Assembly: GCA_015143295.1 (NCBI GenBank)
Contig: CM026570.1
Span: 4,860,047 to 4,924,046, forward strand
Length of the DNA stretch: 64,000 nt
DNA from: Tetracentron sinense
Lineage: Eukaryota > Streptophyta > Magnoliopsida > Trochodendrales > Trochodendraceae
Direction of reading: 5' to 3'
Shown in pieces: positions 45,654 to 56,475 of this stretch. Positions within the stretch are counted from its first letter, which is position 1, and every line of letters begins with the position of its first letter. A model generated the notes under the pieces. That model ran no database searches. It had not been told where the DNA came from and saw only the letters and a list, made by a program, of their open reading frames with translations. The position numbers and the translations under genes were made by a program.

Positions 45654-46399
45654 ATGGCTTCTCTATCCTTCTTTTTCTTCCTCCTCCTCTCCGCGGATCT
45701 CCTCTCCCTCTCTGTCTCCAAAGCTACCAAACCTACATGCTCGCCGCCTCTGCAACTAAACTCTGCAATCCCAATTGACCCAAAGGATACCGACCAGATT
45801 CAGTTTGCTCTAAACTTGGAGCACTTAGAAACGGAACTGTTCTTGTATGGTGCATTAGGTCTAGGCCTCGACAGCGTCGCTCCCCAGTTGGCACAGGGAG
45901 GGCCACCTCCAATAGGAGCTCAAAAGGCCAACCTCGACGATCGTACACGACGGATCATCGAGGAGTTTGGCTACCAGGAAGTTGGTCATCTCAGGTCCCT
46001 CCCTCTCCCTCTAACAATATAAACATACATTTGAATTTGAAAGATTGTAAAGATAATGATTAGCCATATTGAAGAGCTTGAAGAGCCGGTGGCATTTTTA
46101 TATGATGTTGCATGGTGTATAAAAGTTAATAAGCTTTGAATGTTTCTTTGATTAATGTTTCAGGGCTATTAAATCGACCGTGGGAGGATTTCCTAGGCCT
46201 CCGTTAGATCTGAGGTCTGAGAATTTCGCGAAATTGTTTGACCAGGCATTCGGATTCAATCTTGACCCTCCCTTTGACCCTTACGTCAGCACGGTCAACT
46301 TTCTCTTAGCATCCTACGCAGTCCCTTACGTTGGATTGGTAGCTTACGTTGGAACTGCTCCAAACCTCAACGGCTATGTTTCAAAGGGTGTAAGTAAAA

Positions 46400-46433
<34 letters not shown>

Positions 46434-46888
46434 AGGGCCTTTTCTACGGCTAGGGATTTGATTAAACTCCATGTTTGTATGGCTTAAACAGTGCCAAATC
46501 TGTGTTTCTTTTGCAGCTGATTGCATCGCTCTTGGCAGTCGAATCCGGCCAGGACGCAGTAATAAGAACATTACTCTACGAGCAAGCTGATGAGTACCTA
46601 AAACCTTATAACTTCACCGTGGCGGAGTTCACCAACCGTATCTCAGACCTTAGGAACCGGCTTGGCAGTTGTGGCATCAAAGATGAAGGCGTCATCGTCC
46701 CCCAAGAACTCGGGGCAGAAAAGAAGACGACTAGTAACATTTTATCTGCAGATGCTAATTCCCGGGCTTATGCACGAATACCAGCTGAGATTTTGAGGAT
46801 AGTTTATGGAACTGGTAGTGAGTACAAGCCCGGCGGATTCCTACCCAACGGTGGAGATGGGAAGGTTGCAAGAGATTTTCTTAATTGA
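45654..46888 (+). CDS. Desiccation-related protein PCC13-62-like, copy B (complete)
   Basis: Complete three-exon gene: 45654-45994, 46164-46389, 46517-46888; introns GT-AG, phase 2 then phase 0; 312 residues, the usual family length. The first ~22 residues are a hydrophobic signal peptide (MASLSFFFFLLLSADLLSLS), so the product is probably secreted. A ferritin-like domain follows (residues ~45-240; helices around LNLEHLETELFLYGAL and VNFLLASYAVPYVGL), then the C-terminal YGTGSEYKPGGFLP block. Family members accumulate on dehydration in resurrection plants and seeds; the molecular activity is not established. Compared with copy A it has lost one A in the final codons, so it ends FLN instead of FLKLK. 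A TC microsatellite in intron 2 is longer than in copy A. Confidence 0.93.
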
Positions 46889-47135
46889 AATAGAGATTTT
46901 CCTAATCCTTATTAATAACTATGTAAGTTGTAATAACTCATTTAGTTTCTAATGAGAATATGAGAATAATTCAGTTTCGTGATCCCATCTTTTTGCATTG
47001 GATTCTAAGATTGATCATAGATTTGCTTAGAGTACTGCGGATTCTCTCCTCCACTTGCCAGGTAGTTTACATAGTGAAGCAGTGAAGCCAGCACTAATCT
47101 TGTTTTTAGAAGAAAAAGATGAAAAATAAAAGAGT
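46889..47135. other. 3' flank of copy B
   Basis: Matches the flanks of copies A and C to about 47016, then diverges, marking the end of homology for this duplicate. Confidence 0.7.
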
Positions 47136-47400
47136 AAATATGGAAAATAATCCCCTCCTCGCTAGTGTAGCAAATGAAGGCTCCTCATGCGCTATTATAT
47201 TCTCACCACGTGTCCCCTTGTTAATTATCTTTTAACTGTAGTTAAGATTCAATAACACTTAAGGTTCATATTCTAACCTTAATTTTTAGAGAAAATCTTG
47301 GTTAAAATTTTAATCAACCCTGAAGAAAGCTAACTACAGTTGAAAAAAACATTTGGTGAGGAAATGAGCTAGGGACAAAACACGGCTGCCCCTTACTCTA
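47136..47400. repeat. Degenerate MITE of the AATAGTCACCTC family
   Basis: Reads GGAAAATAATCCCCTCCTC, then CACGTGTCCCC, TTAACTGTAGTTAAG and AAGGTTCA blocks as in 17762-18025; the right half is poorly preserved. Confidence 0.5.
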
Positions 47401-47572
47401 TGCCTATGCCCCCATTAAATAATTAAATAATATAATATAAAATATATATATATATATATAGATAAATTAGATAAAGAGAGAGAGGGAGAATAGCATTAGT
47501 GAGCCATGCTCATTAATACATTTAAGAAGCGCCCCTAATAATGCGATGTGGCGGATTGTTTTGAAATTCATT

Positions 47573-48182
47573 TGTTGGATGTCAAGACGGTCTCCCGAGA
47601 GGCACCTGTCAAAAAATCAGCTAAATCGAGCATTTATAAATTATTCGATCAAAAATGAAAGATCAGTCATATTTATAGCCAAAGTACGATACTTTAGTTA
47701 ACCCTAAAAAGTTAACACTAACAACACATCCAACTGAAATGATCCACCCAGAGAGTTCAGAGCTAGGATAAGAGGCTGAGGGAATCAGACTCAACAATCA
47801 AATTAGCCAAGTACTATTGGGAATGTAGACAACCTTTAGCAGATTGCCCGGGGGGATGGCAGGGGGGGCAGGGCTATTTTTGGCCTTACAGTTTAACCCT
47901 AAACATATAGCTGTATGCTTATTTTTTAGGTTTAACGAGTGTGAGAAGTGGCCGTAATTTTTCTAAGAGAGAAAAAAAAAACTCTGTGTATTCTGTATCT
48001 TCAATATAGTGAATTGGTGTGGCTCCTGAGGACATAGGCACGTTGCCGAACCTCGTATATCCATGTGTTTTGTCTCTATTTTCTTCTCTGCAATTTTTCT
48101 ATTTGTTGTGTGATTTTTGTGATTCATAGTCTCTCAAGATCCGAAGGGTTTAGGGATTAAACGCGTGGTTTAAATCCCAACA
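47573..48182 (+). mobile_element. Possible copia-type LTR remnant
   Basis: Begins TGTTGGAT and ends ATCCCAACA. Near 48030 a GGCACGTTGCCGAACCTCGT segment resembles the R/U5 part of plant copia LTRs. No target duplication is visible, so it may be a truncated or old solo LTR. Confidence 0.45.
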
Positions 48183-48440
48183 AGTACCACATCTCATAAG
48201 CCAGAAGGATCCCGAGGCAAATAGCCTTAGCTTCAGCCATGAGAGGAGAAGCACAACAAGAAACATGAACTCGTTTTTTGCACTCTTTTGGCAAGAATGA
48301 TTTTGCCTGACAAAAAAATCGTTATTTTTTGTTCCCAGAAGAGGAGAGTGCAAAGAGTTCAATGGTATTTGTGCCTCAAGATTAATAGAAGTTACAGAGT
48401 TTATATATGAGGCCAAGCTCCTCTGAGGAACCAAATCGTT
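48183..48440 (-). pseudogene. Fragment resembling a retroelement RNase H-like domain
   Basis: One - strand frame gives ASPLMAEAKAICLGILLA, like the RNase H-related segment found at the end of plant non-LTR reverse transcriptases. Only a short remnant in a frame with interruptions. Confidence 0.35.
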
Positions 48441-48609
48441 TGTGAACTTCTATGTGTGACCATGAGTGTTTAAATTAAAGGCCAAGATGCATGGTCATGT
48501 ACTGATTTAGCAACTGTACAAGAGAGGCATTTAAACACTCAGGCCATAGACGATTGGTTTCCATTGCCGGAGCTCCTAGCTCTTTATATGGAAAATAAAT
48601 CTGCGGTAG

Positions 48610-48916
48610 TCTTATAATTATGGGGTGAGTTAAGTACCATTTTGTCGACCTAAACTTAAAATATCACTGCTTAGGGCATGGTTTGAAATTTTTTGCCAAA
48701 GAGGATATGTATTCCAATATTAACCTTATAATGCTTGGCTTTTATATGCATAGCTTAAGGGTAAAAATGTTTTGAGATAAAAAAAAAGGGTAAATATGTC
48801 AAAAGCATGCCTTTTTAGTAATAAAAATGCAAAGGATAACCTATTTAGTAAATATGTTAAAAGTATGCCCTTTTAGGAAATAAAAATCAAAGGCATACCC
48901 TTTTAGGTGAAGCGCC
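48610..48916. mobile_element. MITE, inverted copy of 1567-1834
   Basis: Same family as the nested insertion in the copy A flank but in opposite orientation and elsewhere, which supports its mobility. Confidence 0.6.
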
Positions 48917-49183
48917 TGATAAAACTGCCACTATCTCACTTAATAATTACAAGATTACCACCATCCATACATTAAAAGGGGAGCTCTGCTCAAACATCTT
49001 GAAGCGGAGCTCCACCTCATAAATAAATTCTATAAGTTTGTTTAATAACTCTATCTTTCAAAATAGTTCAAAAGGATCAATAGTTTGTGTTAATAAATTA
49101 GTCAAGAAAGATTTGTTGTCTAACAAAATTAGCCAAGAAATTATTCCATATGGCCTTGGGTGTTAAAAGGGGATGATTTGTTG

Positions 49184-49350
49184 AGTTTGGATGGGCAACA
49201 TCGCTCGTTGTCGCATTGTTGCCCGGTTGTGTCTGAAAAATCATGTAGGGCCCTCATCTGTTGATGTGGCGACTACTTTATGGAATGTGGGGCACTTAAT
49301 TTTCAAACTCAAGCAAGCAACAGCTAGCATTGTTGCCCATCCAAACTCTA
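49184..49350. mobile_element. hAT-type MITE with AGTTTGGATGGGCAACA ends
   Basis: 167-bp element with inverted ends and an 8-bp target duplication ATTTGTTG (49176-49183, 49351-49358). A second member is at 53358-53512. Confidence 0.7.
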
Positions 49351-49611
49351 ATTTGTTGAATTGTATGGATTTAATAGTTGTAAATGGTTGTTAAAGAGAT
49401 CTGGCCTTTTAACACTCAAGGCCACAGGTAATTATACAGATGATTTGATGCCCTTGATTTTGAGACGAGTGTTGTTGCCCATCCAAACTAGGATTTGTTG
49501 AATTGTATGGATTTTTTTTTTTGGTAATTTAATAGCTGTAAATGGCTGTTAAAGAGATCAGGCCTTTTAACACTCAAGGCCACAGGAATTATACAAATGA
49601 TTTGATTTCTC
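49331..49611. repeat. Tandem duplication of about 120-140 bp
   Basis: The block 49331-49448 (end of the MITE plus flank, containing CCTTTTAACACTCAAGGCCA) is repeated at 49473-49611. Confidence 0.75.
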
Positions 49612-49694
49612 CAATACCCTATCATGAGTAGGTTACAGTCTTTCATAGTTTCTCTTACATTAGTCAAGAAAGATCAACTTCTTTAGTCCTTTTA

Positions 49695-50143
49695 GAGCAT
49701 TCCTAGCAGCCTCCCCAAATTTTACTCACCAAAATAGCAAAAACTCACAAAAAGTTATTTTGGTGAGCCACTTTTTTAAAATACTCCCAGCAACTTCACC
49801 ATTTTAAAAAAAATGAGAGAGAAACAATATTTTATTATTTGTATGGGAAAACGAAAGAGGGAGAGATAAACATTATTTTATTATTTGTGTAAGACCACAA
49901 TAAAGAAAGGGAGAGAAAAACCTTTATTTTATTATTTGTGTGGGGTCACAAAAAAGGAGGGAAAGAGAAATTTTAGCTTTGGTGAGTGTACAGTAACTCA
50001 CCAAACTTGGTGAGTTACTGTATACTCACCAAACCCAAATCTTTATTTTGCTAAGTTTTGGTGAGGCTGCATGAGAGAGTTTTAGCACATTTTAGCCATT
50101 TGGCTCACCTTTGGTTATTTTGGTGAGACTGCTAGGAATGCTC
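49695..50143. mobile_element. PIF/Harbinger (Tourist-like) MITE, copy 1
   Basis: 449 bp; ends GAGCATTCCTAGCAGCCTC and the inverted GAGACTGCTAGGAATGCTC; 3-bp target duplication TTA on both sides. Terminal repeats and TTA duplication are typical of Tourist-like MITEs. Confidence 0.85.
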
Positions 50144-50161
50144 TTAGGATAAAGCTTCTGA

Positions 50162-50578
50162 GAGCATTCCTAGCAGCCTCATCAAATTTTACTCACCAAA
50201 ATAGCCAAAACTCACAAAAAGTTGCTTTGGTGAGCTACTTTTTTAAAATACTCCCAGCAGCCTCACCATTTTAACAAAAAAAAAAAAAAAAACAATATTT
50301 TATTATTTGTGTGGGAAAACGAAAAAGGAAGGGAGAGAAAAACATTATTTTATTGTTTGTGTGGAACCACAATAGAGGAAGGGAGAGAGAAAACTTTATT
50401 TTATTATCTATATGAGCCCACAAAAAGAAAATGAGGGAAAGAGAAATTTTAAGTTTGGTGAGTGTACAGCACCAAACCCAAATCTTTATTTTGCTGAGTT
50501 TTTGTGAGGCTACTGGATTAGAGTATTTAACACTTTTTAGCCATTTGGTTCACCAAAATAACGCTGTTAGGAATGGTC
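50162..50578. mobile_element. PIF/Harbinger (Tourist-like) MITE, copy 2
   Basis: 417 bp, same family and orientation as copy 1, only 18 bases away; target duplication TGA (50159-50161, 50579-50581). The right end is mutated (GTTAGGAATGGTC). Confidence 0.8.
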
Positions 50579-50581
50579 TGA

Positions 50582-51253
50582 GAGTACTGTCTAGGGCTGA
50601 AAGGGTTTGAGACCGCCGGCCAACACGGTTTCAAAGGTGTAAAAAAAATGCTGAGGATATATGCTGACCGAGAATCCTATGCTGTTGGGACGGTCTTAGT
50701 AACAGTCTTAGTAGCAAAGACCTTTCTTTTAGTTTGGTTGCTGAGAAAATAGTTGAAAATAGGGAAAAGAAATGAAAATTTTAGATTTTTAATACAATTT
50801 TTAGTTGTTTTTTTTTAATTTTTTTTTTCTTTTCCATGTTTTACTTATTTTCCCGACAACCAAACATAGAGGAAAACTAAGACGTGTTAAGTGTATAGAA
50901 CCCCCCACTGTGCCCACTCAAGAAGAGAGAGTGTTGCTAGCTAGATAGATAGAACGAACGAACATCTTTCATGAGGAGAAAGCACATGACCAACATCATC
51001 CCAGTCTTGTTTATTCGCGGAATTACGAAACAAAAGCATACAAACTTCAACATCGTCCCAGTGAGAGGAACAATGGACTTCAGTACTGACACAATATTTC
51101 AAGACACTAAGACGCCATCACAAACAGATTGACTTACTTCATTGACACACACTACTTGATGAAGACACTAATTAAGACGCGATCACCACCGACGACTGAC
51201 TTACATAAATGAGTAGTACGTAGAACTCGCGCGCTCATTACAGGCCCATCATA
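50582..51253. other. Spacer and 3' flank of the RNase T2-fold gene
   Basis: No gene. The first 150 bases contain diverged repeat-like sequence; the last part would be 3' untranslated sequence of the - strand gene. Confidence 0.5.
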
Positions 51254-52411
51254 TCATTCAGGGACAGTACTCATTCTGATGGGGTTGGCAGCCATAGAAG
51301 TTTCATTTTGGGGCGTGTAGGGACTAAAGGCAATATATTCAGGACAATATTCGATTTCTTCAGGTGCTGGAACGGGGCACGAAATGAGCTTGGTCAAATC
51401 CTTATCGAGACAAAGATAGATCTTGTACAACTGATAATCAGCCACGCTGTTCGAACTGCACTCGATTGTAGCTGTAACATTAAATTCTGCTTCGATCGCT
51501 TCCATGATTTCACGTACAGGGTAGTCATGATATTCGATGGGTATAATATCTGCACAGAAATTAATCATAATTGATCATGGGGATGGTCTATGAACAGCAA
51601 AGCTACGTTGACTCGACTAGATGCATGATTGTAACTGTTAGGTAATTTGAAAATGAGGGCTTACTATATTTCTCAAGTCTTTTAAGCATGTCGATCTCTT
51701 TCAAAATATCCAAACTCTTGTTAAAATAGTCATGTTGAGTTAGGCCAGAGCATACTCCATACGTTTCCCATGTAAACTTCCACAAGTTGATACTATCGGC
51801 GCTTGGGCACGAAATGTCGGACCAGTAGCTGTACAGGTCTCCCATCATGTCCGAAACCTGCATATATTATGATCATATATATATGGTAAATGATTTTCCT
51901 TGTTAGAGACAGTACTGATCAAAAGTCTTTCTTTCTCGTAAACAGATCGATGAATTTTCATAAGACAGGATGTGAAAGAACCTCATCAAGATGAAAGGTA
52001 CATTTGCTGCAGTTGGTGAGGGCGGTTCCGTTGTTGGAGTAAGGCAAGAGGCCTCTCGCAAAGAAGTCGGATATGGGTTCACCAACCTTTGGGTCGCAGC
52101 ACCCCTCACTGCTAAGTTTGCAAAACCCACCTGGCCACTGCCAATTTTAACCATATCTTCCTTGTTAGAAACAACAACTTCTGACTAGAAATTAAATAAT
52201 TTTATGCCACCCCAAAAATGATCAACATATAATCTTTTTTTCTTGGGGGGGGGGGGGGGGGGGGGGGGGGTGATGTGTGTGTGTTCATGAGAGAGAGAGA
52301 GAGTACCATGAGAACAAAAAAGAAGAAACCTAAGTCATCAGAGGCCATGGCGTCCATGACATGAGAGAACATAAGCAAGGCAATTAAAACTGCAGGGACG
52401 TAAGAAGCCAT
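51254..52411 (-). CDS. RNase T2-fold protein lacking all catalytic residues
   Basis: Four exons on the - strand: 52411-52307, 52137-51982, 51857-51665, 51549-51254; all introns GT-AG and frame-consistent, 249 residues. Signal peptide MASYVPAVLIALLMFSHVMD, then the T2 core: FFFFVLM/WPGGFC across intron 1, a GCCDP segment, the conserved Cys ladder and a C-terminal CLD...SCP...C pattern. In active enzymes the first active-site block is HGLWP; here it is RGLLP (His to Arg). The second is normally HEWEKHGTC; here FTWETYGVC (Glu to Thr, His to Tyr). The fold should therefore be kept without RNA cleavage. Precedents are catalytically dead RNase-related storage proteins (Calystegia rhizome, ginseng root). 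Probably secreted or vacuolar; role not known. TATA box at 52476-52483. Confidence 0.88.
52245..52270. repeat. 26-base G homopolymer in intron 1 of the RNase T2-fold gene
   Basis: An uninterrupted run of 26 G on the + strand (C on the coding strand), followed by (TG)n and (GA)n. Run length may be affected by sequencing. Confidence 0.85.
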
Positions 52412-52475
52412 TACTTATAATCTTATGCTAACTCAAGAAGAGATGGGGATGAGAGGATACTCCCTAACCCTCACA

Positions 52476-52483
52476 TTTATATA
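52476..52483 (-). promoter_or_regulatory. TATA box of the RNase T2-fold gene
   Basis: TATATAAA on the - strand, 65 bases before the ATG, a normal plant spacing. A CACGTG-like word (CCACGTG) lies further upstream near 52555. Confidence 0.65.
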
Positions 52484-52791
52484 GCCTATGAGTACTTGAG
52501 ACTAGTTATTGTTAAATCAGCGAGAGAGAGAGAGAGACAGAGACGCATTATTTCCACGTGTTTCTTTACGTTTTTCACGTCAAGATTCTCAAAAATTGAA
52601 AAATAATTTAAAATAAAATTTTGGACTCACTACTTTGCAATTGATTATGGATAAGAATGGATACTCAACATCACTCATCTACGTAAGTCCTGTATATTTA
52701 CCCTTTTTTTTTTTTCAAGTCAAGTGGAGTGCAAACCCTACTCTCAATACTTTCACCAACCACCGAGAGTAGGGCTACTATTCCTCTTGAC

Positions 52792-53005
52792 AAAAGGTTT
52801 ACTCTTGAGCTTCCAACAGTATCCCTCTTGTGAGCATGATATCAATGGACAAAAAAAAGCCACCTCACCATAAGTCTTTTTTTTTTCTCCCATTTTTTTA
52901 CCTCTTCCCATTCAAATTTTTTTGGCTTTTTTTTTTGTCCATTGACCTTGTGCAATCTTGTGCTCACGAGAGGGATACTCTTGTAAGCACAAGAATAAAC
53001 CTTTT
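52792..53005. mobile_element. Foldback MITE with AAAAGGTTTACTCTTG ends
   Basis: Inverted arms of about 50 bases (AAAAGGTTTACTCTTG...TATCCCTCTTGTGAGCA and its inverse) around a T-rich centre. No clear target duplication. Confidence 0.65.
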
Positions 53006-53357
53006 GCCATTCCTCATACTGTATATCAATCACATTTTGGTTGAGGCATTTGCTGAGTCAATAATTTCATAATTATTGTCGCCCGCTGTTAAAATAGGTG
53101 TGCTTGCCTAGATTCGATCTTGATCATGTAGGTGCCGGCTAGATTCGATCTTGATCTTAATCTTGATCGTGGGTGAATTCACAAGAAACAATTTTTTAAT
53201 TTCGCAGAACACATATTTCCTTCTCCACATCTAATCAAATTGTCCACTACCCATTTGGCATAAGAATAGGCTTGTAGATAACAAATCCTATTTCTAGGAT
53301 TGTTTATAATACTCAGCTTGGTAAGAGAAAATCTACACCATGTGTCCCGCACTATTG

Positions 53358-53512
53358 AGTTAGGATGGGCAACAGGGCTGTAGCCCTTTTGTGTCTTACA
53401 AAAAATGGGGCCCATTTTTTTTTTATTCCCAGTTTAACCCTCTTGAACGTGGGACTCTCCTTTGTAAGACACAAAGGTGCAAGAGCGTGCGCTGTTGCCC
53501 ATCCGAACTCCA
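53358..53512. mobile_element. hAT-type MITE with AGTTNGGATGGGCAACA ends, second copy
   Basis: 155 bp; flanked by CACTATTG and CACTATTA (7 of 8), an 8-bp target duplication. Same family as 49184-49350. Confidence 0.7.
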
Positions 53513-53604
53513 CACTATTAGATTGCCAATAAGATCTCTATCAAGATTAGGGGTGTCAATCAGTCGGGTTCGGGCTGGCCTGACCCGGGCCTGACTAGAC
53601 CAAT

Positions 53605-54060
53605 TAATTGAGTGAGAGAAAGAGATGCATTATTTCAACGTGTTGCTTTACGTTTTCCACGTAAAGATTCTCAAAGCATATATAATTGTTTTGATTGCCA
53701 TTTTGTTCATTATGATTTTATTGAGACAGGATCCCAGCCAATTGCAATTGATTGAATTCTGGGGAATTCAATTGCATATGTGGCATATGTTGATTGGAAG
53801 AGAAAAAGAACTCAAAAATTGAAATTTCCTTGCAACTCAATTGCAATTGGTTGTGATCTTATCTCGATTTCTCTTGTTCCAGTGGAATTACTTCCAATTT
53901 TTCTTGACATTTTTCACATAAATATTCAAAAAAAAGGAAAAAAAAAATGAAAAAACAAAAGGAAGAAGTGTGGGAGCCACTACTTTGCAATGGATTGTGG
54001 ATAAGAATGGATACTCCATCTCTCAGACATCCAGCCACTACTTTGATGCATGAGGGTGTG
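53605..54060. other. Diverged duplicate of the RNase T2-fold gene upstream region
   Basis: Words such as GCATTATTTCAACGTGT, TTTACGTTTTCCACGT and ACTACTTTGCAATGGATTGTG repeat, in the same order, the sequence at 52550-52680. An unrelated block sits between them. No coding exons of the gene follow. Confidence 0.6.
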
Positions 54061-54525
54061 TGTGTGTTTGTGTGCTCTATATATATACCAAAAAAAAAAA
54101 AGGAATGGGCTTCAGTCCCACATCGGTGGGTTACTAGTCGTATACCCTTTAGGCCCGATACAGCCCTTTTTTTGAGGGATGTGCGGATGTTGTGTGCTTT
54201 GATGCATGAGGGTTATGGCATTTGCTATATGAGTAAGAGTCATTTTCATAATTACTGTCCTAGCTGTTAAAATAGGTTTGCTTGCTTAGAGGCCCTAGAC
54301 TCGATCTTGACATTAACAAAATAAAATCGGTGCTCAGAGTACCAATTCACGTAAGGCGGAGGACTCAAAATCAACTTAAATGGCTAAGAGTCAGGTACAT
54401 CCAATTGCCACATGTTCGACTTGTTACTTCACCCGTTTAGAAGAATCCATGTGTTTCGTATTGGATATAGCTTGGTGATTTGTCAATGCAGCAGGATTGA
54501 TCACAGTCGTATGGGGTGTACTAAT
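54061..54525. other. Non-coding stretch
   Basis: Contains a CAGTCCCACATCGGTGGGT word common in plant LTRs near 54114 but no complete element; nothing else recognised. Confidence 0.45.
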
Positions 54526-55192
54526 TGTGGGGGAAAATTTCCTGGGTTCAGCACGTCAACAGCTTTTTCACTTGTAGAGCATTCAAAATAATATTTATCT
54601 ATAAAGAAGATTAAAAACAGCAAAATGAGAGGAGGCGGGTTCGCACCCTGAAACAACTCCGATGATAAAGTTAGTTAAATGAAGAAAAAAATAACTTATA
54701 AATCACAAAGACACTAAAACACTGAGAGTTTAGAACACTAAGGTTAAATTCAGGCACTATATTCAGATATTCCTTGATCAATCCTAATGCACTGGGTTTC
54801 CGGGGTATTTATAGGTTAAGCTTGGGATGCCCATAGATAACCATCGATGACTTGGATGACCATGTCATAAGCTTGCTACTCATTACCAAATATGTCAGAC
54901 ATATTTGATGACGAACGCAGCACACGCGGGAGTGTACAATCTTTACACACGCGGGAGCCTACAATCTTTAAGTCGGTTTGTGGGTCGAAAACTCACTTGA
55001 GATGACTAGCAATAAATGCCAAGACAGTGTTTTCCACCTAACGTCAGAGACAAAACATCGCCTCCTGAGGATCGGCTCCTAAAAGTCGGTCTTGTTGTCA
55101 ACATAAAACGCAGGCTCGTTGTTCACAACGAGGACGATATTATTGCCTCGATGACTACAAGTTCGTTGTCTAGAGAACAATGTTCTCATTGT
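54526..55192 (-). repeat. 3' LTR (left), truncated
   Basis: Matches 58012-58660 until a TTCTCATTGT word, after which it joins directly to antisense-gene sequence; about 120 bases of the inner LTR are lost. It has an extra ~25-base duplication of an ACACGCGGGAG unit near 54925-54970. Confidence 0.8.
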
Positions 55193-55238
55193 CTAGAGAA
55201 AAAGGGACGATGCTCTTAAACAACTGAAGGCAAAATGA

Positions 55239-56475
55239 GCTCAATGCGAAGCAGAATATGACAAAAGACTTCAAGCTCAACAGGGTGTAAAGTCGGCTGC
55301 CACAACGTCTGTGTGGCCTGAAATAGATAGCGATGAGGAACTCTTCGGCTCAGACGATCTACTGGAGGATAATCAACCTCTGGTCACTAGAACTCGAACC
55401 ACTACTGCTACACCTGCTCTTACAATGATTCCTGCCCATACCACTTCCACTACAATTCCCAATATCGCTTCATCATCTGCTCCACCTCAAAAGGAAAAGA
55501 CGACAGACAGAGATGTTGAGAGATGGACTCCTACTTTCCCACGAGGATACCCACACCCTACTGTTGCTCATATGGCAATGGATCATGATTTCATTGCCAC
55601 ATCCATGTTATTCGCAATGAGGCTTCCGGAAGATATTACTGCGACGAATAATATGCATTTCATGGGGAAGTTTGGCGCTGCATCCCGAGCTGTTGCCACT
55701 GTAAGAACTCGAGTCTTATCTGCTCTGGCTGCTTAATTTGTAAAACTTCATACTAAAGATACTTCTTTGACTTAGATGAATAATATGCTGGCTGGCCTAT
55801 ACGAAGACTATAATAATGTCTGGAACACGTCCACCGGACTAACAGCACGAGTTAACAAGCTCGAGAAGAAAGGAACAGGTGAAGAAAAGAAATGGTAATA
55901 CGAGCTGGAGAATGCTCAATCAGAACCAAAGACTGTCAAAGATAAACTTGCTCTGATGATAACACAACGAGACGCAGCTTGGCAAGAGGCTCGCAATGCA
56001 GAAGAGAGAAAAGAAGGCACTGGAGCAAGCAGAAAGTGTTGTTTTTCAGAGTAGCGAGCTGGACGAAATTTTAAACACACTGCGTCGTCGTCTAGAAGCA
56101 TCTGAGGCTGAAAAAGAGACTTTGGCAAAACAACTCGATGAAGCTCAAGCTTTAAAAGAGAAAGAAATTGAAGCTGCTGAAGATGTTCTCACGAAGTCTC
56201 TCCGTATTCACTTTCAAACTCAAATGGACCAGCTGCTACTGGATGAAGACCGCAGAGAAACTGAAGAAATCATAATGCGGCAGCTCCGAGAACAAGGAAG
56301 ACTTAATGATTCTGAATCCCCTGCTCAGAATAATACCCGGGATGATGAGATAAAAGAAACTGAATAAAACGAAGAACCTCCTCTGCCCATCGAACCAGCT
56401 CTAACTATACCTGCTCCCCCTAATGATCCTTCAATGATTGAAATTGTAAATATTGAAGATAACTCCGTTGTATAA
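55239..56475 (+). pseudogene. Antisense coiled-coil gene of the second Tat-type element
   Basis: Homologue of the 31442-32828 gene. Exon 1 (to 55700) contains FAMRLPEDITATNNMHFMGK, intron 55701-55775 (GTAAGA...CTTAG, phase 0) is at the same place as in the intact copy, and exon 2 carries the coiled coil and LLLDEDRRETEEI and LREQGRLND blocks. Damage: the N-terminus is lost at the LTR junction, a stop follows GEEKKW near 55897, a frame change occurs near 55990, and there is an early stop before the acidic tail. The shared intron shows that splicing is ancestral to both families. Confidence 0.8.

Noticed and set aside
55016-55219. 67-residue + strand reading frame also seen at 58477
   Set aside because: LTR sequence of the second Tat-type element; repeated only because the LTR is repeated.
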